Both the position numbers and the translations under genes were made by a program. The notes beneath the pieces were generated by a model. It ran no database searches, was not told the origin of the DNA, and was given only the letters and a program-made list of their open reading frames with translations. From Ascidia mentula (Eukaryota > Chordata > Ascidiacea > Phlebobranchia > Ascidiidae), in the NCBI GenBank assembly GCA_947561715.1, contig OX387202.1, positions 2,170,001 through 2,234,000 of the forward strand: a stretch of 64,000 nt of DNA, given 5' to 3'. Of the stretch, positions 23,391-35,600 are shown in pieces (positions within the stretch are counted from its first letter, which is position 1; each line of letters begins with the position of its first letter).

Positions 23391-23839
23391 ACATTAAAGT
23401 TTGTGGAAATTAACAGTTTCGTTTCTTTAACCTTGTGAACATTTACATCGACAATTAGCTCTTCAGCTTCGCGGTGAATTCAGGTCCGACACAATTTTAC
23501 TCAGTGTCGCCTTTGTCACAACCATTTTGTATGTTATCGAACAAACCTTCTTTCTCCTCTATTGAAATCTTAATTGTCCAATTTCCAGAAGAAAGTTGAG
23601 AACTTTTTATGTAACAGCTGTTGTCCGCCTTGTAGAACTTGCACGGCCTTGAGCGTGCCAGCTACCACAATCTATTTTTCCCATAAAAAACGCGACTTGA
23701 GTCAACATCGGTTCTCTGTTCACTTAATGTCAACACAACACACAATGTTTACAACCATAGCAACAACATACCGACTTTTCAGAGTCTAGGTCCAAATTAA
23801 ACCATTTTCATAAATTATAACACCTTGTATATAAATTAT

Positions 23840-25490
23840 ATAAATTATAACAACTGTATTCGTAAATGGAGAATATCCCGTAGTTCTTAAGTCGGCAGAA
23901 GTAATTCACATACACAAAAACGGTTCCGTGAGTGAGTGCACTAATTTCATTACTGTCCCTTTTGCAAAAAATTTTGAAAAAATTATCAACAGCCGTCTAT
24001 ATAACAACTACCTTAAAAAAAGTAAGTTAATTTCACAGCATCAATACGGATTAAGAAGCAAACATTCCACCACATGCACATATTTCTACATCTGTCTAAG
24101 GCATTCGACAACGCAAATCACGAAAAGTTGTTGGGAAGTAACCTTGTAGATAGAAGTCAATGTACTAGAATTGGAATTTCTGTGTCGGATATTAAACCCA
24201 TAACATGCGGTTGTCTACAGGGTTCGCCATTAACTCCTTTACTTTTTTTATGGCATATCAATGCCCCGCAACCATCCACTGTCACAACTAAATTGTTTGC
24301 TAACGATGCGGTTCTTTTCATGGCCTCCCCATCACTTATTGACTTACAATCCCATGTTGACAACTGGTTAAGGCACAATCGACTTTCCCTTATCATTCGG
24401 AAAACAAAGTTCCTATTGTTTCCCCACCACCTCAAGCACTCTCATTAAAAAACTCAGCACTCTTATTAAAAACTCTTCATAATAACATACTCCGTTCGAT
24501 AACCTTTGTTTTCTTTCAAAGCCACGTCACGCCATTATATAAGAAATTAGATATCATGAAAATTGGAGACATTTACAAACTCGATCTGGCTAAAGCAATG
24601 CACGATTTCTATACCGGCAATCTACCGGCCTCCTACAACTACTTATTTACGGTTATAGATGATCATTTCACAAATAATGCATCGAAAAAGAACCTATTTC
24701 ACCCAAGGGTTAACACCACCTTCGGCTTTTGCATACTTTAATATCGGGGCCCACAGATATGGAAGGAAATAAACCCTTCCATTAGATCGCTCTCCCGTCC
24801 ATCATTTAAAATAAGTCCGCCTAAGTTTGACATCTCAGTACTGACATCCATTTTCATCCACCCTGTTAACAGTCAGTTTCCCTTTTTCTTTCAAGTCCTC
24901 TTGTCTTTTATTGCGTTTTTCCTGTCCTATTTTCCTGGTGTTTTCTTGTCGATTATCTACTCCACTGTACACTCTACGCCGAAATGAGCTATTTACTGCC
25001 GTGGGATCCGTTATCGTTTAAGGCCTAGGAGCGCTGCACAGCAACATCACAACGTGCGCTGGACCATCAGCAAGACCTACGATGATTCAACAAACGCAAC
25101 CTCCAGACGATCCCGACCGTCTCCAGCCGAAACCACCACGTTTGGACTGTCCTCGGGACGTTTAAGGTCTGTCGATGTGGATCAAAGGAAACGTTCTGAG
25201 AACCGAGTTGTCGTTTGCGTTTCGATGGGTTTTGCTTTGGCCAACACGGCCGTGTGGCCACCTTTCGTCACATGCAGCCTGTTGCAACCCATCACCTCCC
25301 AGTGCGACTGGCTGCGATCCCACGGCAGACGGTGATTCTCCGTGAGGAAATCACCTTTGCATGGGCGCCTGACTCGATAACCGTTATGGTTTATCGGTGT
25401 CCATGCCATCCCATTTCTTTGTATATTGTTCATATGCGTAGTTGCTTTGTTTGCTCAAAATAAACATTATTTGATTTGATTTGAGTTTAA
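23840..25490 (+). mobile_element. LINE B (Jockey/CR1-like), degenerate, plus strand
   Basis: Reverse transcriptase pieces in several frames: 23928-24149 (FAKNFEKIINSRLYNNYL, QHQYGLRSKHST), 24074-24448 (LSKAFDNANHEKLL, ITCGCLQGSPLTPLLF, and FANDAV where FADD is usual). The C-terminal part is at 24556-24830. A GC-richer 3' UTR (25010-25440) ends with AATAAA and TTTGATTTGATTTGAG near 25480. The catalytic FADD is altered to FAND and there are frame breaks, so the copy is dead. Confidence 0.8.
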
Positions 25491-25999
25491 GCCAACTTGG
25501 TTAAGTTGCTGTTGGAATGCAGCAATTAGGCAAAATTTCCTTATCCCGTCATAAATTTCTGTTCTTTCAGTATTACAGTTGTCTAGTTCTTGAACGGTTT
25601 TGTAAAAAGAGATTACGCATTGGGTATAACGTAACGTTGAAACATTGCTGCTGAGGTTATCCCTTGAACCTTTGCAATAAAGGGATAAATTAAAGAGTTT
25701 ATGCGCATTAACCTCAACCGTCAGCTTAGTTTAAATCCTTAAAAAACAAACAACAACATTTGTGGTTATATGGTTAGTTCCCGATAAACTGGAACAAATG
25801 TGTTATCGTCAATCCTATAGTTATATAGTCTAGACCTATCGAAGCAGGTATATAACTTTTTACACCGTTAGAAAACAATGTAAAAGGGTTGACTATCTTT
25901 GTGATGTTTTGTATCAAATCCAACGAATTAACCAAGCGAGATGAGGCAAGTTGTATTTTTACGCACGAGGAATAAAACAAGCGATTGAACGACGGAGAG

Positions 26000-26500
26000 C
26001 TTTATTGCGATTTTAAAACCAACATCGAACACATGGCGCTCCACACTCACCCTGTGGCAGACAGGAAGTGGTAGCACGTTGTCCAAACACCCTTGGATCG
26101 TCAATTACTTTTTTTGAGAGTATAACTCGGTTGCTTGGGTCATGCTTTGTAAAACGTTACATAAAAAGAAAACAGGTTTATGGCGGCCTAACAATGAGAG
26201 CATCTCATCCATAATTCAGGTTCAAATGTATATAACAGTTTATGCACTCTTTTATAATCTGTGCAGTATTAAGTGCTTATTAACTATTGTTTTAGACATT
26301 CGTACTTATCATCCTTTGGTAGGTTTACCGAGAAATCCATTACTCTACCGGCGCTTGCTGGATTTAGGAAAGAAACCACATCGTCAGCAATCATCAGCAG
26401 ATACTCTTTGTAGCGCAAACTGGGCTTCTCTTGCTGGTGCAGGGGCGTTGTTTTAACGTATGCAAACGCAAACACGGTGATGCTCAAAGGTCAATGTAGG
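26000..26500 (-). pseudogene. Gypsy-linked fragment, relic 2
   Basis: DNA-level match to 45650-46080 (shared AACAATGAGAGCATCTCATCC, trimmed; GTAACAGTTTATGC-like; ATCAGCAGATA). That region continues the gypsy relic at 44.1-45.6 kb. No protein domain is readable here, so the label depends on the linkage. Confidence 0.45.
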
Positions 26501-26949
26501 AAATTCTGGAAACCTTGGGTTGGCCCGTTTGGTGAAGGTAAAGAATCAATACAAAAATCGACGTAACGAATCCAGCCACATATGCATTATTTTCGGGTGG
26601 AGGTCATGTCGTTTAACGGTCGGCTAAACGGTCAATACAAGAAGAGATACCAAATGTTGTTGATGGAAGCAACGAACAAGAGAAGGGCATTTGTCGTCAC
26701 GTTTCTCGCGTGGGGGTCGTCTTGTTTACCCACCATGAAGTTACGGAGAGTGGGTGTACTCTGTTGATTTGAGCGGGCGTTTTGCTTGCCTAATACTTTG
26801 TTTGCTTTTCGGTCATTTGCAAAATGCGAATTTAAAGGCGAGGGCTCTGTCACGTATGATATCTACGTTACAGTTATTTTGGTGGTGAGATTATTGTGCG
26901 GTATTCGTGTACGCTCGTTGCTTTTGATATCAATTATTTCATGTAAACA

Positions 26950-27850
26950 AATTTCAGTTCAAAGTTGGTGACATACTTAGATGGTGAAACGATGCAGAAA
27001 TAACTTTCTTCCATCTTGTATTGGGTCTCGTTATTAGTAACCAAAATAATCACTACGCAACTACACGATCATAAATCAAGATTCGTAGCAATAACTTTCT
27101 CATTTACCAACCTTTGAAACAGGGCGAGCTAGATTGTGTTTGCCAGACCCCAACATTTCATGTTGTCGTTTTGTACCAGGCCGGAGCCTCCTAGTTAATA
27201 TTTTACTATTCCTAACTTGCAGGCACTTTCTTTTGACACACTGTATATGTTTTAGTGCATTAACAACTGGTTTGCCAGAGTTTAATTTGATCGGTTTACA
27301 AAAATAGGAGGTACAGGAAAATGTCAGATCGAAAAAGCACATCTGGTAAAGTGGTTAAAAGTGTTTTCAGAATTGCCCAATAAACTGCGAAGGACACAAC
27401 GAAAAATGACGTGCGTTATTGTGCGAAAGGTGGTGACGTATATGTGTTCAACGGGCGTTGATATAGAGTTGAGCGATCGTAGGTCATCAAATGTCACCTC
27501 CAGCGATTAGCAACGTTATGAAGTGCAGATAACGTTGTGTTCAGTGCACCCCGGTGATGACGTAGGTGTGTTCGATGTCGTTGCGTTGGTGTCTCCATGG
27601 TAGCGTGATGACGTCACCATTGTGCGCTGGACCATGCATCGAATCGTAGAATACGTTTCGTGGCAATAACGCTCGTTGTGTACGCGTTTCATGAAATTCC
27701 TTTGCCGTATATCGAATAAGGAAAATGGCGCACATGTTGGGATATGCCAAAAAGGTGATTAATGCGCTCAAAGTAATCACTAATTTCTTAGCACAGGACT
27801 GAGTGTAAGAAATGTTTACATTTTCACAAGGGTCGGTAAAATAATGTATT
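26950..27850. repeat. Dispersed repeat R1, copy 2
   Basis: Same family and orientation as copy 1, longest in common with the copy at 46540-47620 (both begin TTTCAGTTCAAAGTTGGTGA). The open frame at 27541-27912 minus lies across non-coding repeat DNA. Confidence 0.65.
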
Positions 27851-28823
27851 AGCGAGGAGAAGGCAAATAAACCCATGAGGATGACGATCGTCGATCGCGA
27901 GCACGACGACACAACCGCGTCATATCGCGCAGCGCGTTGTCTGGGCTATTTCGAAAACATTAAAACCTAAAGCCGAATCACTGATTTCTTTGTTCGTGAA
28001 GCACCCGGAATCGATGTTTCGCCGTCGTGGAAACTTGTTTTGAGGTGAAGTCGTCGCTAATATTAATATCGAAGTTTTGATACATGGTGTGTTGCGCAAA
28101 AAATCTCCTCGATCCGTGAAAAAATGAAAAAACGGTGGTCCGATGTACATGTTACGGAATTATTTTGGCAGCTTTGCAATTCGGCTGCTAGATGTTTTAG
28201 GTGGGGATGTTAATCCCCAATTAACCCTTCTACCTAATTCGGTACTTTTCACAAAACTGCCTCCCTAATTCTGATACTGCCCAGAACCCTGCAATAACGG
28301 TTCACCACAAAGCCAAATTTACCCAGGCTGATTTAACTTATTGGACGTCGTGTCAAACTAAAAGCGATTAAAAACACTGCAAAAATTTACTGGCCAAGAT
28401 CTCGATAACTCACACACAACACTGTACCAGAGATGTTAACAACGCGACGCCCAGAATAAAACTCCCCGGTTTTAGAGAAATCGTTCGTTACGCAAAAATC
28501 ACCAACCAATCACGATGCGCCTTCCCGACACGCGGCACAACCGGGGCATACAAAAATAAACGGAGCGTGAGTAATATGAAAGGGAGGGGAGACGAAGGTA
28601 ATAAAATAGTGTGGTGAAAGTGTGTGAAGTGCGAGACTTAAAAGCAATATGCGTGGGTAAAACAATATAATAAATAAAGTGGTACCAACGAAAGAAAACA
28701 GTGAAATTACAAGGTGCCAGGAAGAAAAGTGAAAACAATGGAATACAAACAATAACAATAACTAACAAAAGTGTAAGGTGACGTGGAGGAAAGAAAATTC
28801 GTTACATACACTTTCGTCCATAA

Positions 28824-29382
28824 AACCTTGCACAAACCTTCGCCCGAGCTGTGCTTTCGGAAGGGGTAAACGAACAGGTAGCAGGTTTGACTGATGTGCG
28901 CGATGATTGCGATTGTTGTGGCGAGTGCGACGTGGATGAGTTTGTCAGGTTAAAACGCGACCCGTATTGGACCCCAAGCACTTTTGCGTAGAGTGCAATT
29001 TTTTCCTTAACTATAGACGAGTTCGATTATATTAGTAAGGGTATTGAAGGTAGATATTGTACAGGAGAGGAATGGCCGTAAATCTTTCGACGCGCAATAA
29101 AGGACAGTAATCCGTACTGTTCTTTCGCGGCTAAGGAGCAAAGATGGTACGTTAAGCAAAACACGCACCATCCAATGAGACTTTAAAAAAGGCTCGAAAC
29201 GCGGCGATCAGGGTAGGCGTTCCAAGCAGAAATTAGAAGCGCTTGCGATTATGCAGGATGAACAATACGTCGACCACGTTGCGGTGAAAGGAAATTTGGG
29301 CGGAACGCTGCTGCATGTCATCTCCCAGTATCATGCTGTGGTCGCAAGAGATTTTAGTAGAAATTTTTCACGAACGCACTAA
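28824..29382 (+). pseudogene. Unidentified coding-like relics
   Basis: Two GC-richer open stretches with codon-like composition: 28824-28991 (includes FARAVLSEGVNEQVAGLTD and a DDCDCCGECD cluster, ending TAG) and 29179-29382 (includes KLEALAIMQDEQYVDHVAV and LLHVISQYHAVVARDF, ending TAA). Neither has a clear start or splice sites. I recognise no family; a retroelement origin is likely given the setting, but a decayed host exon is possible. Confidence 0.3.
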
Positions 29383-29454
29383 ACGTCATATAATGTATTC
29401 CCATTTCATTTTCAATGTTTTCAATTCCCATTTATGAGATTGTGAAGGCAAAAA

Positions 29455-30860
29455 TACAAGACCTCAAAAGGTTCATATGTTTTCCGAGTAGCTTTCCCCA
29501 AGTCAACGATTAGATTTTATTGCAAAAAATGTTAAGTAGTTGTAAAATTTCGTTTACGATGTTACATTCCTTAAATTTTTAGAAACAATCTGTTTGTGAA
29601 ATGGCTGCTTTTACCTTATGTGTATTTCTCATGAAAAATGCTCCGTTTCGTTTGATCGGTGAAACACTAATCTGCAGGGGAGAATGATCCTCCTTCTCTC
29701 TTTATTATCCTCCATCATTTCGCGATCGAATTACAGAAGAGGACAGCGACGGAATATCTATTTCATTGTGACGTCACAGTGTATTGTGAAGGTGCCAAAT
29801 ATCAGATTCTGTTTTGTCAGTGCAGAGTCAGTACAGAGTTTTGTCAGCACAGAGTCAGTACAGTGTTTTGTCAGCACAGAGTCAGTACAGTGTTTTGTCA
29901 GCACAGAGTCAGTACAGAGTTTTGTCAGCACAGAGTCAGTACAGAGTTTTGTCAGCACAGAGTCAGTACAGAGTTTTGTCAGCACAGAGTCAGTACAAAG
30001 TTTTTCAGCACAGAGTCAGTACAGTGTTTTGTCAGCACAGAGTCAGTACAGAGTTTTGTCAGCACAGAATCAGTACAGAGTTTCGTCAGCACAGAATCAG
30101 TACAGAGTTTCGTCAGCACAGAATCAGTACAGAGTTTTGTCAGCACAGAGTCTGTACAGTGTTTTGTCAGCACAGAATCAGTACAGAGTTTTGTCAGCAC
30201 AGAATCAGTACAGAGTTTCGTCAGCACAGAATCAGTACAGAGTTTTGTCAGCACAGAGTCAGTACAGAGTTTTGTCAGCACAGAATTAGTACAGAGTTTC
30301 GTCAGTACATTATTTTTGTGGTTTTTCTTCATCATAAAAGTTTTATTTTCAATTCTGAAGTGTTTCAAGATCTGTCCCCAACACGATGTTTAATTTAGTA
30401 GCAATTTTATTTTTTCGAAACAATTTTGTAGTTAACTAAAAAAGCGAAAAGAACAAGGATGTGAATGCTGTTTCCACCGACCATTGTGTTCATAAAATTA
30501 ACTGCATTTACACACGGGGACTTTTTGTAATGTAATACTAATCCAAGTGGGGCCGATGGGAAATTTTGTACAGTGCCTGTGACAAGAATAACGTTTGCAA
30601 GGTAAATTGTGCCAGAAGCGTGTGCGAACTACCTTAAAGTTTTATTCTGCAAAGTAAAAAAACACAATACCGTGCGAGGCATGCCCAGGGCTTTTATCAG
30701 GACTTTCTGGGAGCCTAAGGTAGGGGTCGTACCACGGGCCATCTTTTGTTACCTGGAGATATTGTGTACGTCACAACGGTGTAGTGTTTCGCAGGAACTC
30801 GATATCTCGAACAAAACTACGCATGGAATTGTCACGTGACTTATTGTTTTGAGCAATAAT
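29455..30860 (+). repeat. Segmental duplicate A of the minisatellite locus
   Basis: The whole region, apart from the expanded array, is paralogous to 43015-43870. Shared marks include ACAAGACCTCAAAA, GTCAACGATTAGATTTTAT, TCTAATCTGCAGGG and the right end GCATGGAATTGTCACGTGA. No gene is recognised inside. Confidence 0.75.
29820..30310 (+). repeat. 27-bp minisatellite, 18 copies
   Basis: Eighteen tandem copies of a 27-bp unit (core CAGCACAGAGTCAGTACAGA plus GTTTTGT). One copy (about 29983-30007) is shortened by two bases, which switches the reading frame and explains the long overlapping ORFs in several frames. Copies 10-12 and 14-16 share an AATCAG variant and mix TTTC and TTTT ends, showing block-wise spread of variants. 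The sister locus at 43376-43440 has only about two copies between the same flanks. Confidence 0.92.
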
Positions 30861-30994
30861 GTTGTGTAAAAAGTCACAAGAAGTGATTCCGACCCTACGT
30901 CACAATGGGTCTGACGTAATAATGTTGCTGGTAAAGATTGGCTGAAAATGAATTGGTTTAGATAGGAGTTATTTACGAAAGCGCGTTTAGATGT

Positions 30995-31146
30995 TTTTAC
31001 TGCGGCGAATAAATCTTGATCGTGTTGAAACTGACAGCAGACGGACACAAAAGCTCATCTGTGTTGTTTTTTGTTAGTGCGTACAACTAAGTTTTGATTT
31101 TATCGAAACTGACTGCGACGTTCGAGATTTATTCACCGCAGTAAAA
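30995..31146. mobile_element. Short hairpin element
   Basis: Arms TTTTACTGCGGCGAATAAAT (about 30995-31017) and the complement with one mismatch (31123-31146) enclose about 150 bp. It looks like a small MITE. No flanking duplication is evident. Confidence 0.5.
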
Positions 31147-31410
31147 GCCCACAACTAAGCCAAGTAGCAGTCTGGCGTGATAGTTGCTATTAAATTCAGG
31201 TGTTTTTATTTTTATAAATGTTTTTTGGTACTCGGTGTTTATATTCCTGGACCATTCTGCTTTGCCTAAAAGTAAAATATTTCCTAAAAAATAATTTGTC
31301 ACTGCACTACACATGTTTTTTTAAAATACTCCTATAGACCAGTCACGTCCTAATACAATTTAGGAAACATTTAAAAACCAATTTCGCACTTTGTATTCTT
31401 ACTATGATAG

Positions 31411-31880
31411 CTTTCATGCAAAAGCTTGATTGGCAAGATCGCCCCACTGCGCAGGTTCTTACTTGATGATCACAGCTATCGTATCAAGATCATTAGGTTT
31501 ACAGGCTTTGCAGCCCAGACATTGCAGCCTACCTGGATCAGCTACTCTTTGCTGACAAGTTGGAGCGAGATCTGAAAAATCAAGCTCTTGGTGAGACTTC
31601 AACTCACGAGCCTGGGATAACCCAACGCTCTACCAAGTGAGCTACGATGCTGCCAATCATTCCATCGCATGAAACATTACTGCGTTGTCTGCTTACAGTG
31701 GCAGAGATCCCCTACGTATATCTGAAGGTGGCCTGGCAAGTTGTGCGCTTGCACATCAGTGTACCTTGGTCACAATATACCCAGTGAAACCACTGTAGCT
31801 CAGTTGGAGGATTGGTTAGGTTGGAGTCTCGAGTTCAAACCTCACCAAGAGCTTGATTTCTCAGATCTCACTCTGACACC
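31411..31880. mobile_element. Second composite SINE, upstream of gene 2
   Basis: The same two-headed plan as at 13268-13948. A minus-strand head lies at about 31583-31652 and a plus-strand head at about 31789-31852 (anticodon arm partly deleted). The shared spacer holds GATCCCCTACGTATAT and GCAAGTTGTGCGCTTGC. The spacer runs in the reverse orientation relative to the first locus. Target duplications are not clear by eye. The copy is more decayed than the one in gene 1. Confidence 0.7.
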
Positions 31881-32682
31881 GACCGAATTTGTCATGTAAT
31901 TTTAAAATTTTGTGCATAATAATAACAATTAATTTATTTCCCTCTCTGTTTGTTAAAACTTGCCGTTCGGCAAAGTTACCACCAATACTTTGGGACTGAA
32001 TGTTCTTCGTGTTTCATCCATAGGATTTAATCGTTACACGATTTGAAATTTTCGTGATAGTTCAAACCCTGTCATATGGACCACAAACATAAATTTTGCA
32101 ACCCGAGACCAGAACATTCGTTAACAACAAAGTTACACTAGGCAATCAAGCCAGTAAAGTATTCCTGCAAAATTGCAATATAAAAAAAAATTGTAAAAAA
32201 AGTAAAAAATACATAATTCTACAGATTTTGTAGGACCAAACAATGCAAGTCTTTAAATATTCACCATAAGACCTGTATGATGGGCAAGAGAAATCAAAGA
32301 CAGGGTAAGAGACAGTAAAACGAACTCTACTAAAACTAACATAAAAAATAAAACGGAACCGGTAAAACTTGTTTTATCGTTTTAATTACAAGTTTATACT
32401 TTCATTTATTCAATTTGCTTTGTGGATCTATTAAAATTTACTTTTTACAAACAGATTTTGTAATGATGGTTACCATGGCAATAAACATGTTTGAAATTTC
32501 GGAAAAAAAAACTAGAATAAAAAGATGCAAAATTTAATGGTTATTTATCAATATTTACAAGCGATGATTTAACCCTTTTTTTACGAATGTCAACGCCATT
32601 TAATTTTCAAAATAAAATTATCAACCACATGAGTTTGTTGATATAAATTTATATTTTATTAAAATACCATCATACTTTACAG

Positions 32683-35600
32683 GTCCAACAAGTTATGATC
32701 CAACATCTACTCGCTCGAATTTGAGGAGGAGACCAAGCGTGGAAAAAATACTTAAAGAATGCGGGAGGGCACATAAATCAAATGATGAGAAGACAACTTC
32801 CTCAGTAGCTTCCAAACTTCCTCATAAGCTCGATCTAAGTTGGTGTGATCTCACTCTGGAGGAAATAAAAAGCCTCTGCTTTGTAATTGAAAGAAGAAAC
32901 AAACCGGTATACTTTAATAGAATTTATAAAAATGATGCTCAAATTTCATCAAATACTTTCTTTTGGTGCTTCTTAGGTTACATAGTTACATATTACGTTA
33001 TTAGTAATTCTTCGGAGTGAAACCGATAGTCAAATATCATAAAGCATGTAATAATTAATTTGATTGAGACTTGTTTTCTAAGTTGTTTCAACTTGATCTC
33101 CAAACCAACAAGATAGGAGATATTGAAGCAGCTGTATTGGCTCGATGCATTCACAAGATTAGACAAGTTTACCTGAGTGAATGTGGTATAGAAGATCATG
33201 GTGTGGAAATCCTTTCAGCGAAAATTAAAAATTTACAAAAACCTGTAAGATACAAATAAAACGGTGTTTGGTGTTATAGCAAGAAGTGGAAAACTTCCGA
33301 AACTTTGGATTTATTGCTTAAATATCAAATCACAAAAAGTAAAATGTTCATTTAAAAAATGCCAAGTTGATATACATTGTCATATAGGTCCAAAATTTTG
33401 GTGCACTATCTTAACATTTTGTCAGCAGAACACTGGTAGAAGCTGCATTCCCCTCTTGGCACCCACGCAAAGTTTATAGCTTGGCATTTTATTTAGATGA
33501 AGAAACTCGATGTCTCCAAGAACAGGATAGGAGATAGTGGAGCAGCTGCATTGGCTCATTGCATTCACAACATTGAAGTAGTTGTTCTCGATAATTGTGA
33601 TATAGGAGATCGTGGTGTTGAATTTCTTTCAAAGAAAATTACACTCATGCAAAAACCAGTAAGATAAAATTGCATTCATAGTGCTGTTTAATATCAAATC
33701 ACATAATGTTAAAATACTGACTGAAATATTGTTTACTTTGAGGAAATGATTTCTATTGCTTTGTTGTTCCATCACTAGTTAATGCATTAAAAGCAATTTC
33801 AGATATTACAGAGCTTTAGGAAATGTGGATTCGCAAATTGCAAGTGTAGTGATGCTTCATTAGTTTTTGCATTCACTGTAAGATCGTGATTAAGTCATCT
33901 AAGTCAATTTAAAGGTATTTCAAACAAAATCATGATTTTGTGATTACAACCAAGCAGTTGTTAGTTTCAAAAGCAAAAAGAGCTTGAAAACTGCTGTGAT
34001 ATTTATTTGAGTGATGAAAGAAACAAGGTTATGTACATAGTCATATAGGTCTAAGATCGCATTGCCTCAACACAATATTAAAGCAATGGTTCTCGATAAT
34101 TGTGATATAGGAGATCGTGGTGTTGAATTTCTTTCAGAGAAAATTTCATCAATGCAAAAAAACAGTAAGATACAATTAAAAATAGTGTTTGGTGTTGTAA
34201 TTGCAAGTGGCAACAACTTTAAACATTAAAGATGCTGTTTAATATCGAATCACATGATGTTAAAATACTAACTTTGAAACAAAATTAACTTTGAGACAAT
34301 GGATCCAATTGTTTTGTAAAGCCATCTCTTTATGATGCAGTAAAACCAAATTCAGATTTTCCTCGACTTTAGGAAAGTAGGATTCACAAAGTCCATGGAT
34401 GCCCCATTAGTTCATGTCTACACTGTGAAGTCATGGTTAACATCATATTTACCTGATATAGGGTCATTTCAAACATGAGGTTGATAGTAACAACAATGTA
34501 GTTTTTGTTTTTGAATGCAAAAAGAAAGTGAAAAGAAACTGTGACAAAACAAGTTTGTGTGCTTAGTTATATAGGTGTAAGTTCCTGTTACCCTAACAAA
34601 ACTTTGGGTGCCTTATTCTTTATGTAGCACCTATGCAAAGTTTATTGTTTGGCATTTCATTCAGATGAAGAAACTCAGACTCTCCAAGAACAAGATAGGA
34701 GATAGTGGAACAGCTGCATTGGCTCGTTGCATTCACAATATTGAAGAACTTTATCTGAGTGATTGTGGCATAGGAGATAAGGGTGTGGAAATCCTCTCAG
34801 AGAAGATTAAAGATTTACAAAAACCTGTAAGATTTCTTTTATGAATTATTGGCAATTCATTTTGTATTCCCACTCATGTCTGTTGTAAAGTTTTCTCAGT
34901 TTTATTGACGTTAAATAAATTAAAGCTCTTTAGGCAAAAAAATATTTTTTTGGTTGACGATAATTAATGTTTTACATGTTTTTCAATGTGAGAACGGCTT
35001 TAAGTTAACTTGTGTTTTTGAATCATTTTTGGCAAGATTTATACAACGTTTACATTTTGTGTAGATGGAAGGCTTGTATTTATACTGCAACAATTTGACC
35101 GATGAAAGTGCTGAGTCATTGACTGCATGCAGACACAAAATCGGGTGGTTGCTTGTCAATATTGAAAACTTTACACAAGCAGGAAAAAATCTCAAAAATT
35201 CAAAAGTAAGGAAACTTTTCATGGTTTTGTACAAGTCAATATACCAAATATTTGTAACAAACTTTACTTCAGAATTCAAAATAGTCTTTGCTTCTGCAGC
35301 TGGGTTATAAACCGTATTTAATTTAAAATTCCATAAATACTGCTGTTATCATTTCGGACAAAGAACTAACATTTTTATTGCGACACCTGATGAAGCAAGA
35401 TCAAGCTCGCGAAAGTGCTATTAAAGTTGTTTACTAGTCTTATCTCTAACAACAGCAGTTCACCAGCAATCATTAGGCCTATAGGTACAGAACAGAGACG
35501 GACAAGACGAATTGAAGAAATTAACTTTTATGTGGGTAACTGATTTTTTACAGAAACATGAAGAATATAAAGTAATCCAGTCAACATCATCAGTTGTTGG

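Noticed and set aside
29820-30310. CRISPR-like regular repeat array
   Set aside because: Units are head-to-tail without spacers and the DNA is eukaryotic; it is a minisatellite.
29684-30398. Long overlapping ORFs of about 200 codons in several frames
   Set aside because: They are read-through of the 27-bp minisatellite, whose unit length is a multiple of three and lacks stops; the frame switches at a 2-base deletion.
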